From Harmothoe impar (taxonomy: Eukaryota; Annelida; Polychaeta; Phyllodocida; Polynoidae), in the NCBI GenBank assembly GCA_947462335.1, contig OX381721.1, positions 32,292,303 to 32,356,302 of the forward strand: a stretch of 64,000 bases of DNA, written 5' to 3'. The notes under the pieces are model-generated. The model was not told the origin of the DNA and ran no database searches. It worked only from the letters and a program-made list of their open reading frames with translations. Below are positions 37,001-45,581 of this stretch, one piece after another (positions within the stretch are counted from its first letter, which is position 1; every line of letters starts with the position of its first letter). Position numbers and translations under genes: made by a program.

Positions 37001-37712
37001 TTTCGGGGAGGATTTGATAATGCCCGCTGACCTGGTATTTGGGGTGGTAGGAATGAACCCGGAAACCCCCTGCCATGTTATGTTTGTGGAGTCATTAAGA
37101 GATCAATTCAAATATGCTTATGAATTGGTGAGAACTGAACTGCAGAAGAATGCTACCTGGCAGAAGACCGGCTATGATCTAGGCCTTAAGCCGCGACGAT
37201 TCAAAGTTGGTGATCAGGTAGTAAGATTACATGAGCCGTTATCGACTCTGAAACTTGCTAGTAATTGGGACGGGCCCTTTGTGGTTACCCGCATAGTAAG
37301 TGACAGTACTGTAGTGATACGTTCATTACAAGGAAAGATGTATAAATCTAATGTAGCTCGACTAAGAGAGTGGAAGGGTAGAGATTTGTCCCGGGACTCG
37401 TATGAGTTGGAAGTTGATACTTTGATAGAGGAAAGTGAACAGCGGAAATTAGTGAAGGAACCTCCCCGGAAATGCGGGAGGCCGCGGAAGGAGGTTTCCC
37501 GGAAACTAATGGTGCATAAGCCCGTCATCCCAAAAAGATCCGGGAAGAAGGCGGCTAATAAAGTCTCGCTGGCTGAAGGGAAAAGGACCCGGAAGAGTGT
37601 GGTTAAGGCTAAATCCACTCTGGAAAAAGCGTGTCCTAGAACCAGGTCTAATGTTATGCCTAAAAACATAAGACGCAGTCCCCGGTTACTAGCTAGGGAC
37701 GGTATAACCTAA
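34086..37712 (+). CDS. pol: Pol: reverse transcriptase, RNase H, integrase
   Basis: 1,208 codons open after the TAG, without further breaks. The end of the protease (ILGLDFAALFG) comes first. RT contains RFCIDYRKLN, YPLPRIDE, LDLQSGYWQ, MPFGLCNAPATF and the catalytic YLDD (near 35175). RNase H contains FDTDASNESIGAAL, KRELLAV and TDHSSLRWL. Integrase has the HHCC zinc module (HGHLTSGHF...CPNCC) and a DDE core (Asp in AIDIISG, Asp in HSDQGREFE, Glu in DGMVERFNR), then GPF near NWDGPFVV. The C-terminal 120 residues are basic, with an AT-hook-like CGRPRKE and RRSPRLL. There is no chromodomain. It copies the RNA and integrates the DNA. Confidence 0.88.
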   Translation, partial: APTIAEIEDDGILGLDFAALFGATLNPKSGKLKIEYPYDMTILCKLRVISSVASVAQTVKIPPGMTCDVLVSSGRLIQRGLAVIEPDMAVLSRKGLESADTLVGNSRWTVTPISNPGNSTVYLEKGTEVGKVILAEAVTGSHQDLRLEEGGKEELHEELTKLLTGSSITDENDQEALKAMLKRCRQAFAAPGEPLGRTNKVLHEIKTGDNPAFKIPYRRLPLKKKIVAEEEIAKMLKDNVIVPSMSPWSSPVCMVTKKDGSIRFCIDYRKLNGLTKKNSYPLPRIDETIDSLGGNEWFCTLDLQSGYWQVGMKPEDMEKTSFSSHIGLFEYKVMPFGLCNAPATFEAMMETLLSDLLWRKCLVYLDDVIVFGKTFADCLSNLEEVLNRIMSNGLKLKPKKCNLFKKDINYLGRIISTEGVKADPEKIRSVTEWEVPRGPKDVRSFLGFCSYYRDFLPGYSRVAYPIQCLSHWTPGNRKEEFPWGKEQDTAFLAIKKLFVETPVLKYPTPDGHFVFDTDASNESIGAALSQVQGGVEVPIAFASNTMSKTQRNYCTTKRELLAVIVYTKKFKHFLWGSDFTLRTDHSSLRWLLNFKDAEGMIGRWLAHLSEFGLEQSQIQHRAGVKHVNADALSRRPIRKCENTNCDDCGQHEAVIAGARSPFEIKGTGVLEWSMGTIRKFQEKDPNLSRLLVLLPRKIRPPRPEISLENREMRRLIAQWAELEVQSGIIYRWKINSSGRRVRQVVIPSGMRRDVMYYCHGHLTSGHFGKKRSLERLKRRYYWPGMSSDLLRWIATCPNCCKNKPGPGMGKMPLSQELFGVRFARVAIDIISGFKTTPEGNTCMMVVTDYYTKYTRVFPLADHKAATCAKAFVKGWVLHLGAPLMMHSDQGREFESDLWQEMCHRLAICKTRTNPYRPQSDGMVERFNRTLIQVLKSLVNDKMDDWDEQCDYVCHAYNSTVHSSTSCSPNLLVFGEDLIMPADLVFGVVGMNPETPCHVMFVESLRDQFKYAYELVRTELQKNATWQKTGYDLGLKPRRFKVGDQVVRLHEPLSTLKLASNWDGPFVVTRIVSDSTVVIRSLQGKMYKSNVARLREWKGRDLSRDSYELEVDTLIEESEQRKLVKEPPRKCGRPRKEVSRKLMVHKPVIPKRSGKKAANKVSLAEGKRTRKSVVKAKSTLEKACPRTRSNVMPKNIRRSPRLLARDGIT

Positions 37713-37960
37713 GCCGGTACACAACGAGTGTGGTGTCCTGTAATCTTGTTAAATATTTAAATGTTGTAATCAGTTATGTGTGGAAGTAAGTACGGTCGGA
37801 ATGATCGTGATAGTCCCCCTGTCAAGGATCCCATGGGTGATGGACGGATAATCCGGTGAATGTGCTTTATTATGCCATTCATATATATTTCATTGTTACT
37901 CTCGACGAGTTGACAGAGCGTAAGGATTAACACGTGGAATGAGGGTACCTGTTTACAATT

Positions 37961-38010
37961 GAACGCGCGGTGACCTGGTTCCAGGGAACTGGGTCACGGG
38001 ACGCGCGGGG
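37961..38010 (+). promoter_or_regulatory. GC-rich imperfect palindrome upstream of ORF3
   Basis: CGCGCGGTGACC..GGTTCC pairs with GGAAC..GGGTCACGGGACGCGCG around a 2-base centre. It sits 25-75 nt upstream of the TATA box at 38035 and could be an operator-like or enhancer site, or an RNA stem. Confidence 0.4.
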
Positions 38011-38034
38011 TTGCACATGCGCGGTGGCGCGCCT

Positions 38035-38041
38035 TATATAA
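38035..38041 (+). promoter_or_regulatory. Internal TATA box for ORF3
   Basis: GCCTTATATAAGGCACG inside a short CpG-rich patch in an otherwise AT-rich region, about 150 nt before the ORF3 ATG. This is an unusual position for a promoter within a Ty3-type element. Confidence 0.45.
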
Positions 38042-38188
38042 GGCACGCGGCTCGGCGGGAATCGCCAGTTGGGGTTGAGAGGAGGTCCAGAGCAGACGTG
38101 AGGGCTCGGACACGACCATTCTCGCAGTGGGGAGGTGGATCCCCTATAATCCATCAACAATACACTTTTCTTGAGTGTGACACAAAAC

Positions 38189-41100
38189 ATGTCTTCCAAG
38201 ACAGACCACCAACAGGTGGACCCTCTTCAGGAGGGCGACTCCGCTAGCGGAGGAAATGTGGTTGATAATCAACCTGACCTCGTGGACCAGGAATCTATAG
38301 ATTTCCTGGGACAAGAGGGGATAATGGACGTCGACGCTGACTCTCAGTCACCGCTACGCCCTGCTAATGTCGCCGCCAATTACTTGGAAGGGTTAGACAT
38401 TGAGGCCATCAGCCCAGCTGACGGTCAGGCTGATACCAGCGAAGCTGAGTATCAGGAACCGGGTCCATTGTACCATGGAGAACCGCCGGTGGACGTTGAA
38501 AAACCCCGCCCGGCAGTACCAACACTAGGAGGCTTCATGTCCAATTACGATGGACGTGAAGTGGATCTGCACGCGGACGTGCTACGACTCACGGCGGAGG
38601 GAGCTCCCCGCCGGATTGACCCGCTGACACGGCAGGTGATATTGCTCTTCCTATTAGTGGAGGAGCAGGAGGAGATGCCCCCGGACTGGTTTGTGTACTG
38701 GGAGGCACTCCAGAAAGGACTACTCGTATGCTACTGCTTACGACGAGCTGTCTTCGATTTACATATCGCAGACATCAAGTGGTTAATGCCAGCACTCCCA
38801 ATTCTGTCCCTAAACCCGATTTGTGGAGTTGCCGGGATGTTGTTGACTGGCGTCAACAGGTACCGGGCACGAATCGGGAAACTCCGTGAACCGAAAACTC
38901 GGAAGGAGTACGAAATTGCTGCCGCTAATACGCAGGGAGTAGTTTCGTACATCCTGGAAGTAGCCACTATCGAGGACTACATGGATTCTCACAACGTAAA
39001 ACGGGATATTGCCATATCGTGTTTGGTTGATGAGGCGGTTCGTACAGTACGAACCAGATCTTCCAGTGCGGAAGAGAAGGCGCGTATAAAAGCGCTGAAA
39101 GCCACACCTAGGGGGCGCGGCAGTAAAGGTGAGAGGGGGGCCTCAAACCAGTCGAGCTCGGCCGACAGTAACCAGTCGGACGAGTTTGTCCAGGAGAGAG
39201 GACGTCAGGCTCGCCGGAACGAGAAGGCAAGGTTAGCTAACTTGCCAGATTCTGTGTTAGCAGAACGATTACCGGAACAACCTTCCGGGGGACAGCCCGT
39301 CATCCCACGGGCTGAGGAGGCTACGGATGAGGCTATGGACATTAACGAAGCCAATACTCCGGCGCCCTCCAGCACAGGCATCACCATCCCCACCCCGGCC
39401 CTTGTGGCAGATATGACCGCCGCAGCGGGTGCAGCGGCCGCCGTGGCGGCTGCGCTGGTAATCAACCCAGCTCGTCTCAGCCCTCTCCGTAGTCCGGCTC
39501 ATTCGGATGCGGAGGAGGGAGAGGTTCCGGCTAACGCTGAAGAACCAGGAAACGCTCCAGAGGACCCCATCCCGCCTAATGACGTGATGAGGCGAATCTG
39601 GCAGAACGCGAACAATAAGTTCCGCGTGTTTATTCCCAATTCATGGGAACAGTGTCCCATTGGTCCTACCAATTTTGGATGTCCACTCGCGACCAACTGT
39701 AAAGGTCAGAGTGACGACGAGGATTGGATCCGGAATACCCCCCGGGACCGTCCTCCGTCTGCTTTTTACCAGCAGTGGCTAGATCAACTCAGGATCCTGC
39801 CGGATACTTACTACATTAAGGAGCAGAAAGAAAAGCTTCTTTTTGCGAGCAACCGTTGGTATAATCAACGGGAAAGAAACTGGTGCCCATTCGCCACGTG
39901 TGTAAACACGATAGGCACTGACAGAACCGTGTTTGTAACAAAGCAACGGTTTCTGCGACACCTCTGTGAAAATCACATGCACCACTGCGTGGTGTACCAC
40001 TGTGATATTACAGTAGGTAGGGAATCACAACTGTGTAACGGGTGTCTAGAACCCCGGAGAGGTGAGCTCATGCGCCACATGAAGGATTGCCATAATATGG
40101 GAATCAGTGTAGCTCGCAATCGCGTGAATGCGCTACATGATGCCGTATGTGACCAGTACAAGTCACTCACGGAAGATCAGAAGGCTAAGATCCGGCCGGC
40201 AACTCCCTTTTTCTGCGAGGTCGCGGATGGGAAGTTTAAAGCCAGGATTGCCAGAGTGGACGGACGCAACAAGTTCGCCATGAATGACGAGGAATATACG
40301 GTGTTATGCACTACCCGTACTTCTCGGAGAGGCGGCGGTAATTTCCGTCAGCCGGAAACCCGGGGTAGTTCCCGGGGGAAGAGTCGGTCTGCCCGCGACC
40401 GCTCTCGGTCTCCTGCGGTCTCCCCCGGACCAAAACGGAGACATGCTGGATCCACTTTGGAGGAACTCGATAATTCCTACTATGGGATTTATCATGCCCC
40501 GGAAGGTCGCGACTATTATCGCGAGTATCCAGACCCGCTGTTCACAGACCGGAAAGATCGGAAACGTGATTCCGGTGGACATGCAGCGGCGGCTACTAAC
40601 ATGGAGTACCGTACTAGACGTCTGAGCAGTTCAGACAGTGCCAACAGTCAACCAGACTGTGGAGGTGCCCGGCCTAAAGAAAGCTCGGCTACCAGAACAA
40701 AGGCTTCCCTGCCTTTGACGTACCATCTGGGGGCAATTGCAAAATCAACCCCCAGGGACGTCCGGTCTCCCACTACCCCAACCCGGGATATGCAGAGCTT
40801 GACCGTGAAAACTGAGCCCAAATCACTGATCTCAGTAGTAACTCCTCGGGGCATAACTGTCCCGAAGGCTGCAGCGGCTGCGAAAGCACCGCGAGCGGAT
40901 GTAAAACCCGTGATTCCTGTAAGCCAGGAGCCGGTTGTCATCCAGCCAGTCGCGGGTACCTCCCGCACGGAAACTACCGGTGGCGTAAAATTAAAATACG
41001 TCCCGATAGTTAACTACTTCTCTCGGGAAGAAAAGGCAAGCTGCGAGGTGGGACAGAGAATTGTTACAGAATTCCAGGAGTCCCAACGCGAGCTAGCGGT

Positions 41101-41410
41101 GGAATACAACACCAAGATGTTAGGCCTGTTCACGCATGGTCTAAAGATTTCCCACAGGGAGGAGAAAACATTGGTCGCTGTCGGCAATGTGGACTACTTG
41201 GCTAAAAAGTCAAGAGAAGCTGCTATAGGCCAGAAGAATGCTGAGGCCGCAGCAGGGTTCGTTCGTCAGGAGAACGAGAAGTTAACCAATTGGTTACAGG
41301 ACATGAACGTAAAATTTTACGGGGTGTTTGGCGTGACTCTCGATGCTTGGGATGGCACGGCTGAGCACGCGCTTGCTTTAATAAGGGCAAGAGATGAACC
41401 GTTAGGTTAA
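38189..41410 (+). CDS. Third ORF of the retrotransposon, 1,073 residues, unknown function
   Basis: ATG at 38189. The start MSSKTDHQQVDPLQEGD is acidic and disordered. About residues 150-300 form a helical domain (RQVILLFLLVEEQEEMPPDW). Acidic and Ala-rich linkers follow. About residues 580-660 carry a Cys/His cluster compatible with two C2H2-like fingers (CPFATC, FLRHLCENHMHHCVVYHC, CNGCLEPRRGELMRHMKDCH). Next comes an RS-rich basic stretch (SRGKSRSARDRSRS), and a C-terminal helical segment ends it. It has no signal peptide or transmembrane helix, so it is not an envelope protein. The Cys/His fingers and RS stretch suggest a nuclear RNA- or DNA-binding regulator (inference). The frame is fully intact although pol is broken. 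Confidence 0.75.
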   Translation: MSSKTDHQQVDPLQEGDSASGGNVVDNQPDLVDQESIDFLGQEGIMDVDADSQSPLRPANVAANYLEGLDIEAISPADGQADTSEAEYQEPGPLYHGEPPVDVEKPRPAVPTLGGFMSNYDGREVDLHADVLRLTAEGAPRRIDPLTRQVILLFLLVEEQEEMPPDWFVYWEALQKGLLVCYCLRRAVFDLHIADIKWLMPALPILSLNPICGVAGMLLTGVNRYRARIGKLREPKTRKEYEIAAANTQGVVSYILEVATIEDYMDSHNVKRDIAISCLVDEAVRTVRTRSSSAEEKARIKALKATPRGRGSKGERGASNQSSSADSNQSDEFVQERGRQARRNEKARLANLPDSVLAERLPEQPSGGQPVIPRAEEATDEAMDINEANTPAPSSTGITIPTPALVADMTAAAGAAAAVAAALVINPARLSPLRSPAHSDAEEGEVPANAEEPGNAPEDPIPPNDVMRRIWQNANNKFRVFIPNSWEQCPIGPTNFGCPLATNCKGQSDDEDWIRNTPRDRPPSAFYQQWLDQLRILPDTYYIKEQKEKLLFASNRWYNQRERNWCPFATCVNTIGTDRTVFVTKQRFLRHLCENHMHHCVVYHCDITVGRESQLCNGCLEPRRGELMRHMKDCHNMGISVARNRVNALHDAVCDQYKSLTEDQKAKIRPATPFFCEVADGKFKARIARVDGRNKFAMNDEEYTVLCTTRTSRRGGGNFRQPETRGSSRGKSRSARDRSRSPAVSPGPKRRHAGSTLEELDNSYYGIYHAPEGRDYYREYPDPLFTDRKDRKRDSGGHAAAATNMEYRTRRLSSSDSANSQPDCGGARPKESSATRTKASLPLTYHLGAIAKSTPRDVRSPTTPTRDMQSLTVKTEPKSLISVVTPRGITVPKAAAAAKAPRADVKPVIPVSQEPVVIQPVAGTSRTETTGGVKLKYVPIVNYFSREEKASCEVGQRIVTEFQESQRELAVEYNTKMLGLFTHGLKISHREEKTLVAVGNVDYLAKKSREAAIGQKNAEAAAGFVRQENEKLTNWLQDMNVKFYGVFGVTLDAWDGTAEHALALIRARDEPLG

Positions 41411-42914
41411 ATACTAACAGAAGGTTCAGAGTCTATTTCTAATTTTTTTAGAAATAGAGGAGGAGACTATAATAGTTTCCGGATAGATTAATTGTTCTTT
41501 CAGTTAATCTGACGTCATAAATTTTTATGACGGGGTTTCCCTTCTCAAGGGAAAAAGAGGGGCATCTTTTTAGATGCATATGGACCAACGCGGGGGGAAC
41601 CTTCCGTGGAAGCTCTGGACTTACCTAACTACTCAACTCTCAACTATAGCCTACCCGATGGGGAATCAGGACTCCACCGGGAAGCTACCAAACTAACGTC
41701 CCTGAAACTAACTTTTGGGATACGTTACCATGATGTGTTCCTGATACTATTATGCTGTGTTATAAACTGTTCCCGTCCAAGGATTACATGTCAAACAGAC
41801 AATGCTCGTGGTTCCAGTTCTACTTATATATATCATGAACATTCCTGGAGCTAGGATTACGTGTTAAACGGACAGTACTCGTGGTTTCCAGCCGGATTAT
41901 AGTTTTCTATGTCATGAACTTTACTGGAGTGAGGACGGGATACTTAGCGAGCTGTGTACATATGAACTTACCTTCGGGTGATATTTATCCAAGAAACAGT
42001 ATTAAGAAGCGGAGAGCACCTGACTTATTCATCTATAAGAAGAGGAGAGCACCTTACTCATTCGTCTATTAGAAGCGGAGAGCACCGAGTCTACAACTAG
42101 ATCACCAGTAAGCTATATTTAATTGTGAGGGTTTGCGGGTACACTGCCAGGTTACTCATTAAAACGTTTTAATATATAAAACAAGTCATTATTATGTGAT
42201 ACATATCACCTCAGGTGTTCCAATATGGTGTTCTCAAACTTACCATATGAATCGGGTTTCATAATATACTATATATGAAGATTGTATGATCTGATAAGCT
42301 AGGAAACGTGACTACCCGTAATGTTTATAGGAAGTTGTTAAGACTATGTGTATATGCTAATTATACCGTAAGGTATTGTCGTGTGTGTTGACTCTGTTGT
42401 ATGTTGCGAGAGGTATTAATATTTCCGGTTATATAATCGGATTACCCGGCTTAAAACAAAGGCTGTGGTTACTGTTATCCATTGTGTGAATGTTTTCATT
42501 AAATCACAAACCAATGTAAGACGCTGGTGGTTGTGAGTCCTTATCAGGACTGGTTTTTAATAACTTTTCTGTTCAACTTAAATATATATACACACCCCAT
42601 GCGCATTTTTTTTAAATAACCAAGTATGGAAACTTCATAAGGAAGTGATATCGAAATGTGTCAAGCCGTTCGATTGTATGTATGATATTATATTCACATG
42701 TCATAAATCATCCATTATGGTTGCTATTACAGTGTAATGCCATATTTATATTGAGTTTGATGATCTCGCTTGTGTAGTATGTCGTGATAATATGTTTACG
42801 CCCCTAGTTGCTGTATAGACAATAACTGTAAAGTCGTTGGTCTAAAGTGTTTTCTATAAACTAGGAAAACCGTATATATGTTCGTTACCACCTAGTTTTG
42901 TCTAGGGGGGGTAG
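41411..42914 (+). other. Long non-coding 3' segment of the retrotransposon
   Basis: 1.5 kb without a convincing gene. AT-rich, with a short threefold repeat near 42000-42080 (AAGCGGAGAGCACC, AAGAGGAGAGCACC, AAGCGGAGAGCACC) and two diverged blocks around 41765 and 41840 (AGGATTACATGTCAAACAGACA-like). The polypurine tract is at its end. Confidence 0.6.
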
Positions 42915-43398
42915 TGTAGGGGCATGATATTACATATTAATCTCATACACGGTATTTCCGGGTAACGTCTGTTTACTCGGCTTCTCCACCTTGAGCTAGT
43001 GCACACAGTTCCCGGGAGAGGGCGCAGGTCCTCTTCAGGTAACCGTGTGCCGCTCTCAGGTGGGCGGCCGACCCACCCACCTGGCCACGTGATCTAAGAG
43101 CCTGTGTTATATAAGACCCATGTGTTTACCTGGAACGGCAGTCAGTGCAGGCCCGACTGACGAGAGACTTCACATGTCCAACCGTGCGGACAGAGTTGTA
43201 TGCCAAGAGTTGTATACTGACCGTATCCTCTATTTATAGAGAAACCTGATCTACCTGTGTGTATTAATTCTACACTGATCGTTCCCTAGTAAAGGAACTA
43301 GAGTTGTTATTCTTGTGAATAAAGACAGATATATTCTCGCACCTGGAAACTGCCGTGATCGTTGTTCTTTAACCTAGAGTTAACTACGAACCACCACA
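42915..43398 (+). repeat. 3' LTR
   Basis: 484 bp, preceded by a polypurine tract AGGGGGGG at 42904-42911. Same TATA box and poly(A) signal as the 5' LTR. Confidence 0.93.
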
Positions 43399-44380
43399 AT
43401 ATGTTAAATTGTATTGGCATACATAATTGTTTGTAGGTATTTAGATAATTATCTCATTACATGAAAGAGATGAATAAACTTGCCTGGTGGACAAATGACT
43501 AGTTTTAAGAAAAAAAACTTTCTTAACGTTTTCTTAAAGCTAGTTATTTGTACGTCAGACAAGATGATTTATCTTATTTTCCAATTGGAATGAGAAAAAT
43601 TATTTTTGGCTGAAGAACATGCACAGCCAAAAACAATCATCTCATACCAAGAATATAAGATAAATAAACCAGAAATGATTGTCCAAAATAATTTCTCTTT
43701 TCATTCAAAAAATCTAATATCGCTACCATTTATTCTGAATGAGGAGGGTAATATATAACTCATACTTTGTATGTGTGTTTGTTTTAACCACAATAATAAC
43801 TCCTCCTATAATTAATACATTGAAACCGTTTCCCCACTGGATACTTGCACATTGGTATAATATTGTGTAAGAAATACCCCATATTGTGATTGGAACAAAA
43901 TGAAATAAACAAACAGCTCAAGACTGTCAACTGTGTCCATCAGAAATATCGCCGACACAAATTATACACCGTATTCGAAGTAATAAGCAAACATCCCTTG
44001 ATAAGCGCACACACCCAATTTTAGACTGATTTTAGACAATAAAACGCCAAAAACATATCAAATTTTGAGCCCAAATAAACTACTAAATAATATAAAAGTG
44101 TCTATGATAAATTGTTAAATGCTCTATGTAATATTTACGGTAATCCAACAACAAAATAATTGGGGGGGGGGAATGGGTAGGGGTGTGCGCTTATTAGCAT
44201 TAAAATCTAACTTAGTTTTTTAGTCTAACATACTTTTTTAAGTGCATTGTGCGCTCCTGTCGAATACAGTTATATAAATATTATCTCACCCGTCTGATGC
44301 TGTAGCTACCTTTATGCCTCTCTCCGTCTAGCTGTAGGTTTGTCCCTCTCAACGTTCGGCAGCGGAATGATGTAGATGTA
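43399..44380. other. Short host spacer between retrotransposon and Polinton 2
   Basis: AT-rich. It includes two inverted repeats: around 43500-43550 (ACTAGTTTTAAGAAA with AAGCTAGT) and 43562-43670 (GATGATTTATCTTAT and complement, with TTTTTGGCTG and CAGCCAAAAA). No gene seen. The last six bases, GATGTA, are the Polinton 2 target duplication. Confidence 0.55.
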
Positions 44381-44732
44381 AGTAGTATAGAGGAGCAAAC
44401 TCAGCGCATAGGAATAGCTACTGGGTGAAAGTTGACATACTTACCAAACGGATGTGACGTCATTTGACCTACTTAGAAGGCTCTCAACCAATCAGAGAGC
44501 AGTATTCACAGGAAGTGACGTCATATGACCTACTTATACCATGTCAATGACCTACTAACCTACTAACCTACTCTACATTGGTATTGCACCATATTGTGCA
44601 ATGTCTTGACCTATATTGGTATTACAAGATATTGTGCAATACTTTGACTTACTAACCTACTCTAGTTTCTTGTTGCATAATATTGCGCAATACCATACTT
44701 CTACATTATTATTGCATCATATTGTGTAATAG
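44381..44732 (+). repeat. Polinton 2 left terminal inverted repeat
   Basis: Contains two perfect CRE/ATF sites (TGACGTCA), a CCAAT box (CAACCAATCAGAG), TGACCTACTTA repeats shared with Polinton 1, and several palindromic units of the form GGTATTGCACCATATTGTGCAAT. It is about 60 bp longer than the right copy because of one extra unit. Confidence 0.85.
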
Positions 44733-44807
44733 TATGAGTGACAAACAAACAACAGTTGGGCTTATGTTATTCATTTTTTATTCATTGAAATAACTCATCC
44801 AATGTCA

Positions 44808-45230
44808 TTACTCTATGTTGAGTGTGTTGTTACTACAGGAGAAACCACAGCTAGTCTTGGGTGGTGGGGTCCTACTCTGGTCCGCCTCCACCGTGGTCAC
44901 TCTTTCTTCCACGGCCCGCATACGACCTTGAACATCTGATAACATTGCGAGGATGCCATCTAGCACTTGTGCGGTGCCCTTGCTTGCTTCTAGAACGGCC
45001 TCCAAGGTGACTTTCTCCCAACTCCGCTCCCACTCCAAGTCGTCAACCTCATATTGGATGTCTTTCACCTTGCGTTCTTGTAAGAACCTGTCAAAGGATG
45101 CTTTGTCCACCACTCGATCTAACTTCAGGAACTTTCTCACATCATCTTCTGTGATACTAACCGATCCAGGAAGTTCGTATGTAGACCCATCCATTGTGTC
45201 AGTACATTTTTGGGTGCCTGACTCCGACAT
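44808..45230 (-). CDS. ORF overlapping the protease gene, 140 residues
   Basis: The ATG at 45230 lies in the protease codons for Ala-Cys-Arg, exactly as in Polinton 1. An acidic N-terminal half contains VSITEDDVRKFLKLD. A helical segment of about 40 residues has coiled-coil character (ILAMLSDVQGRMRAVEERVT), and the end is Cys-containing (TSCGFSCSN). Most of it extends beyond the protease stop. No family recognised. The shared position in both elements, rather than sequence identity, is the main support. Confidence 0.6.
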   Translation of the reverse strand: MSESGTQKCTDTMDGSTYELPGSVSITEDDVRKFLKLDRVVDKASFDRFLQERKVKDIQYEVDDLEWERSWEKVTLEAVLEASKGTAQVLDGILAMLSDVQGRMRAVEERVTTVEADQSRTPPPKTSCGFSCSNNTLNIE

Positions 45231-45580
45231 GCTGCTATAAGGAAGTTCACACAGTGACCACCACACGTTGTAGAGTAAAAGTTTTGCACTTGTTTCTTGT
45301 TGTAGTCCCCGTGACCATCTGCTGATTTTTTCATCAATGCAGTGTGATATATAGTAATTGGGGGGATTCCATAAGGATCAAAGTAGAATACGTTTCCATT
45401 TCGCTGTACATATACAGCAATCCAGTGCTGCCCAGGTAACTGGTGGGGGTGAGTGTTACTCACAAAACAAGTACCTGGTTTAAGTTCTTTAGGGCATTGA
45501 TCGGCAGCAAAAGTCCCAATGAAATAATGTCTAGTATAAGGATTGTTTTGTAGAATGGTGTTGATCTCGGATGTCTTCAT
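45137..45580 (-). CDS. Adenain-like cysteine protease (C5)
   Basis: 147 residues. His in GQHWIAVY, Asp in FYFDPYG, Gln seven residues before Cys in TTCGGHC. It starts immediately after the major capsid stop. Expected to process the virion precursor proteins. The frame is intact; its last third is overlapped by the 140-residue ORF. Confidence 0.9.
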   Translation of the reverse strand: MKTSEINTILQNNPYTRHYFIGTFAADQCPKELKPGTCFVSNTHPHQLPGQHWIAVYVQRNGNVFYFDPYGIPPITIYHTALMKKSADGHGDYNKKQVQNFYSTTCGGHCVNFLIAACRSQAPKNVLTQWMGLHTNFLDRLVSQKMM

Positions 45581-45581
45581 T

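Larger units (their letters stand above)
30362..43398 (+). mobile_element. Ty3/gypsy-type LTR retrotransposon with an extra third ORF
   Basis: 13,037 bp. Two 484-bp LTRs (TG...CA) differ at about 4 positions, and ATAT flanks both sides (30358-30361, 43399-43402). Order: LTR, primer binding site, gag, protease, reverse transcriptase/RNase H, integrase, third ORF, long AT-rich 3' segment, polypurine tract, LTR. Pol order RT-RH-IN and the integrase GPF module place it in Metaviridae (Ty3). It is unusually long for the group because of the third ORF (3.2 kb) and a 1.5 kb non-coding tail. The gag-to-pol connection is broken by frame changes and one in-frame stop, so this copy may be inactive despite its young LTRs. 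Confidence 0.92.

Noticed and set aside
37713..38170. Envelope gene start between pol and the 3' LTR
   Set aside because: No signal peptide, transmembrane segment or furin-like site in the following ORF; it does not resemble an envelope.
41606..42072. Two small ORFs after ORF3
   Set aside because: Short, AT-rich and without codon structure; the second covers a short tandem repeat.
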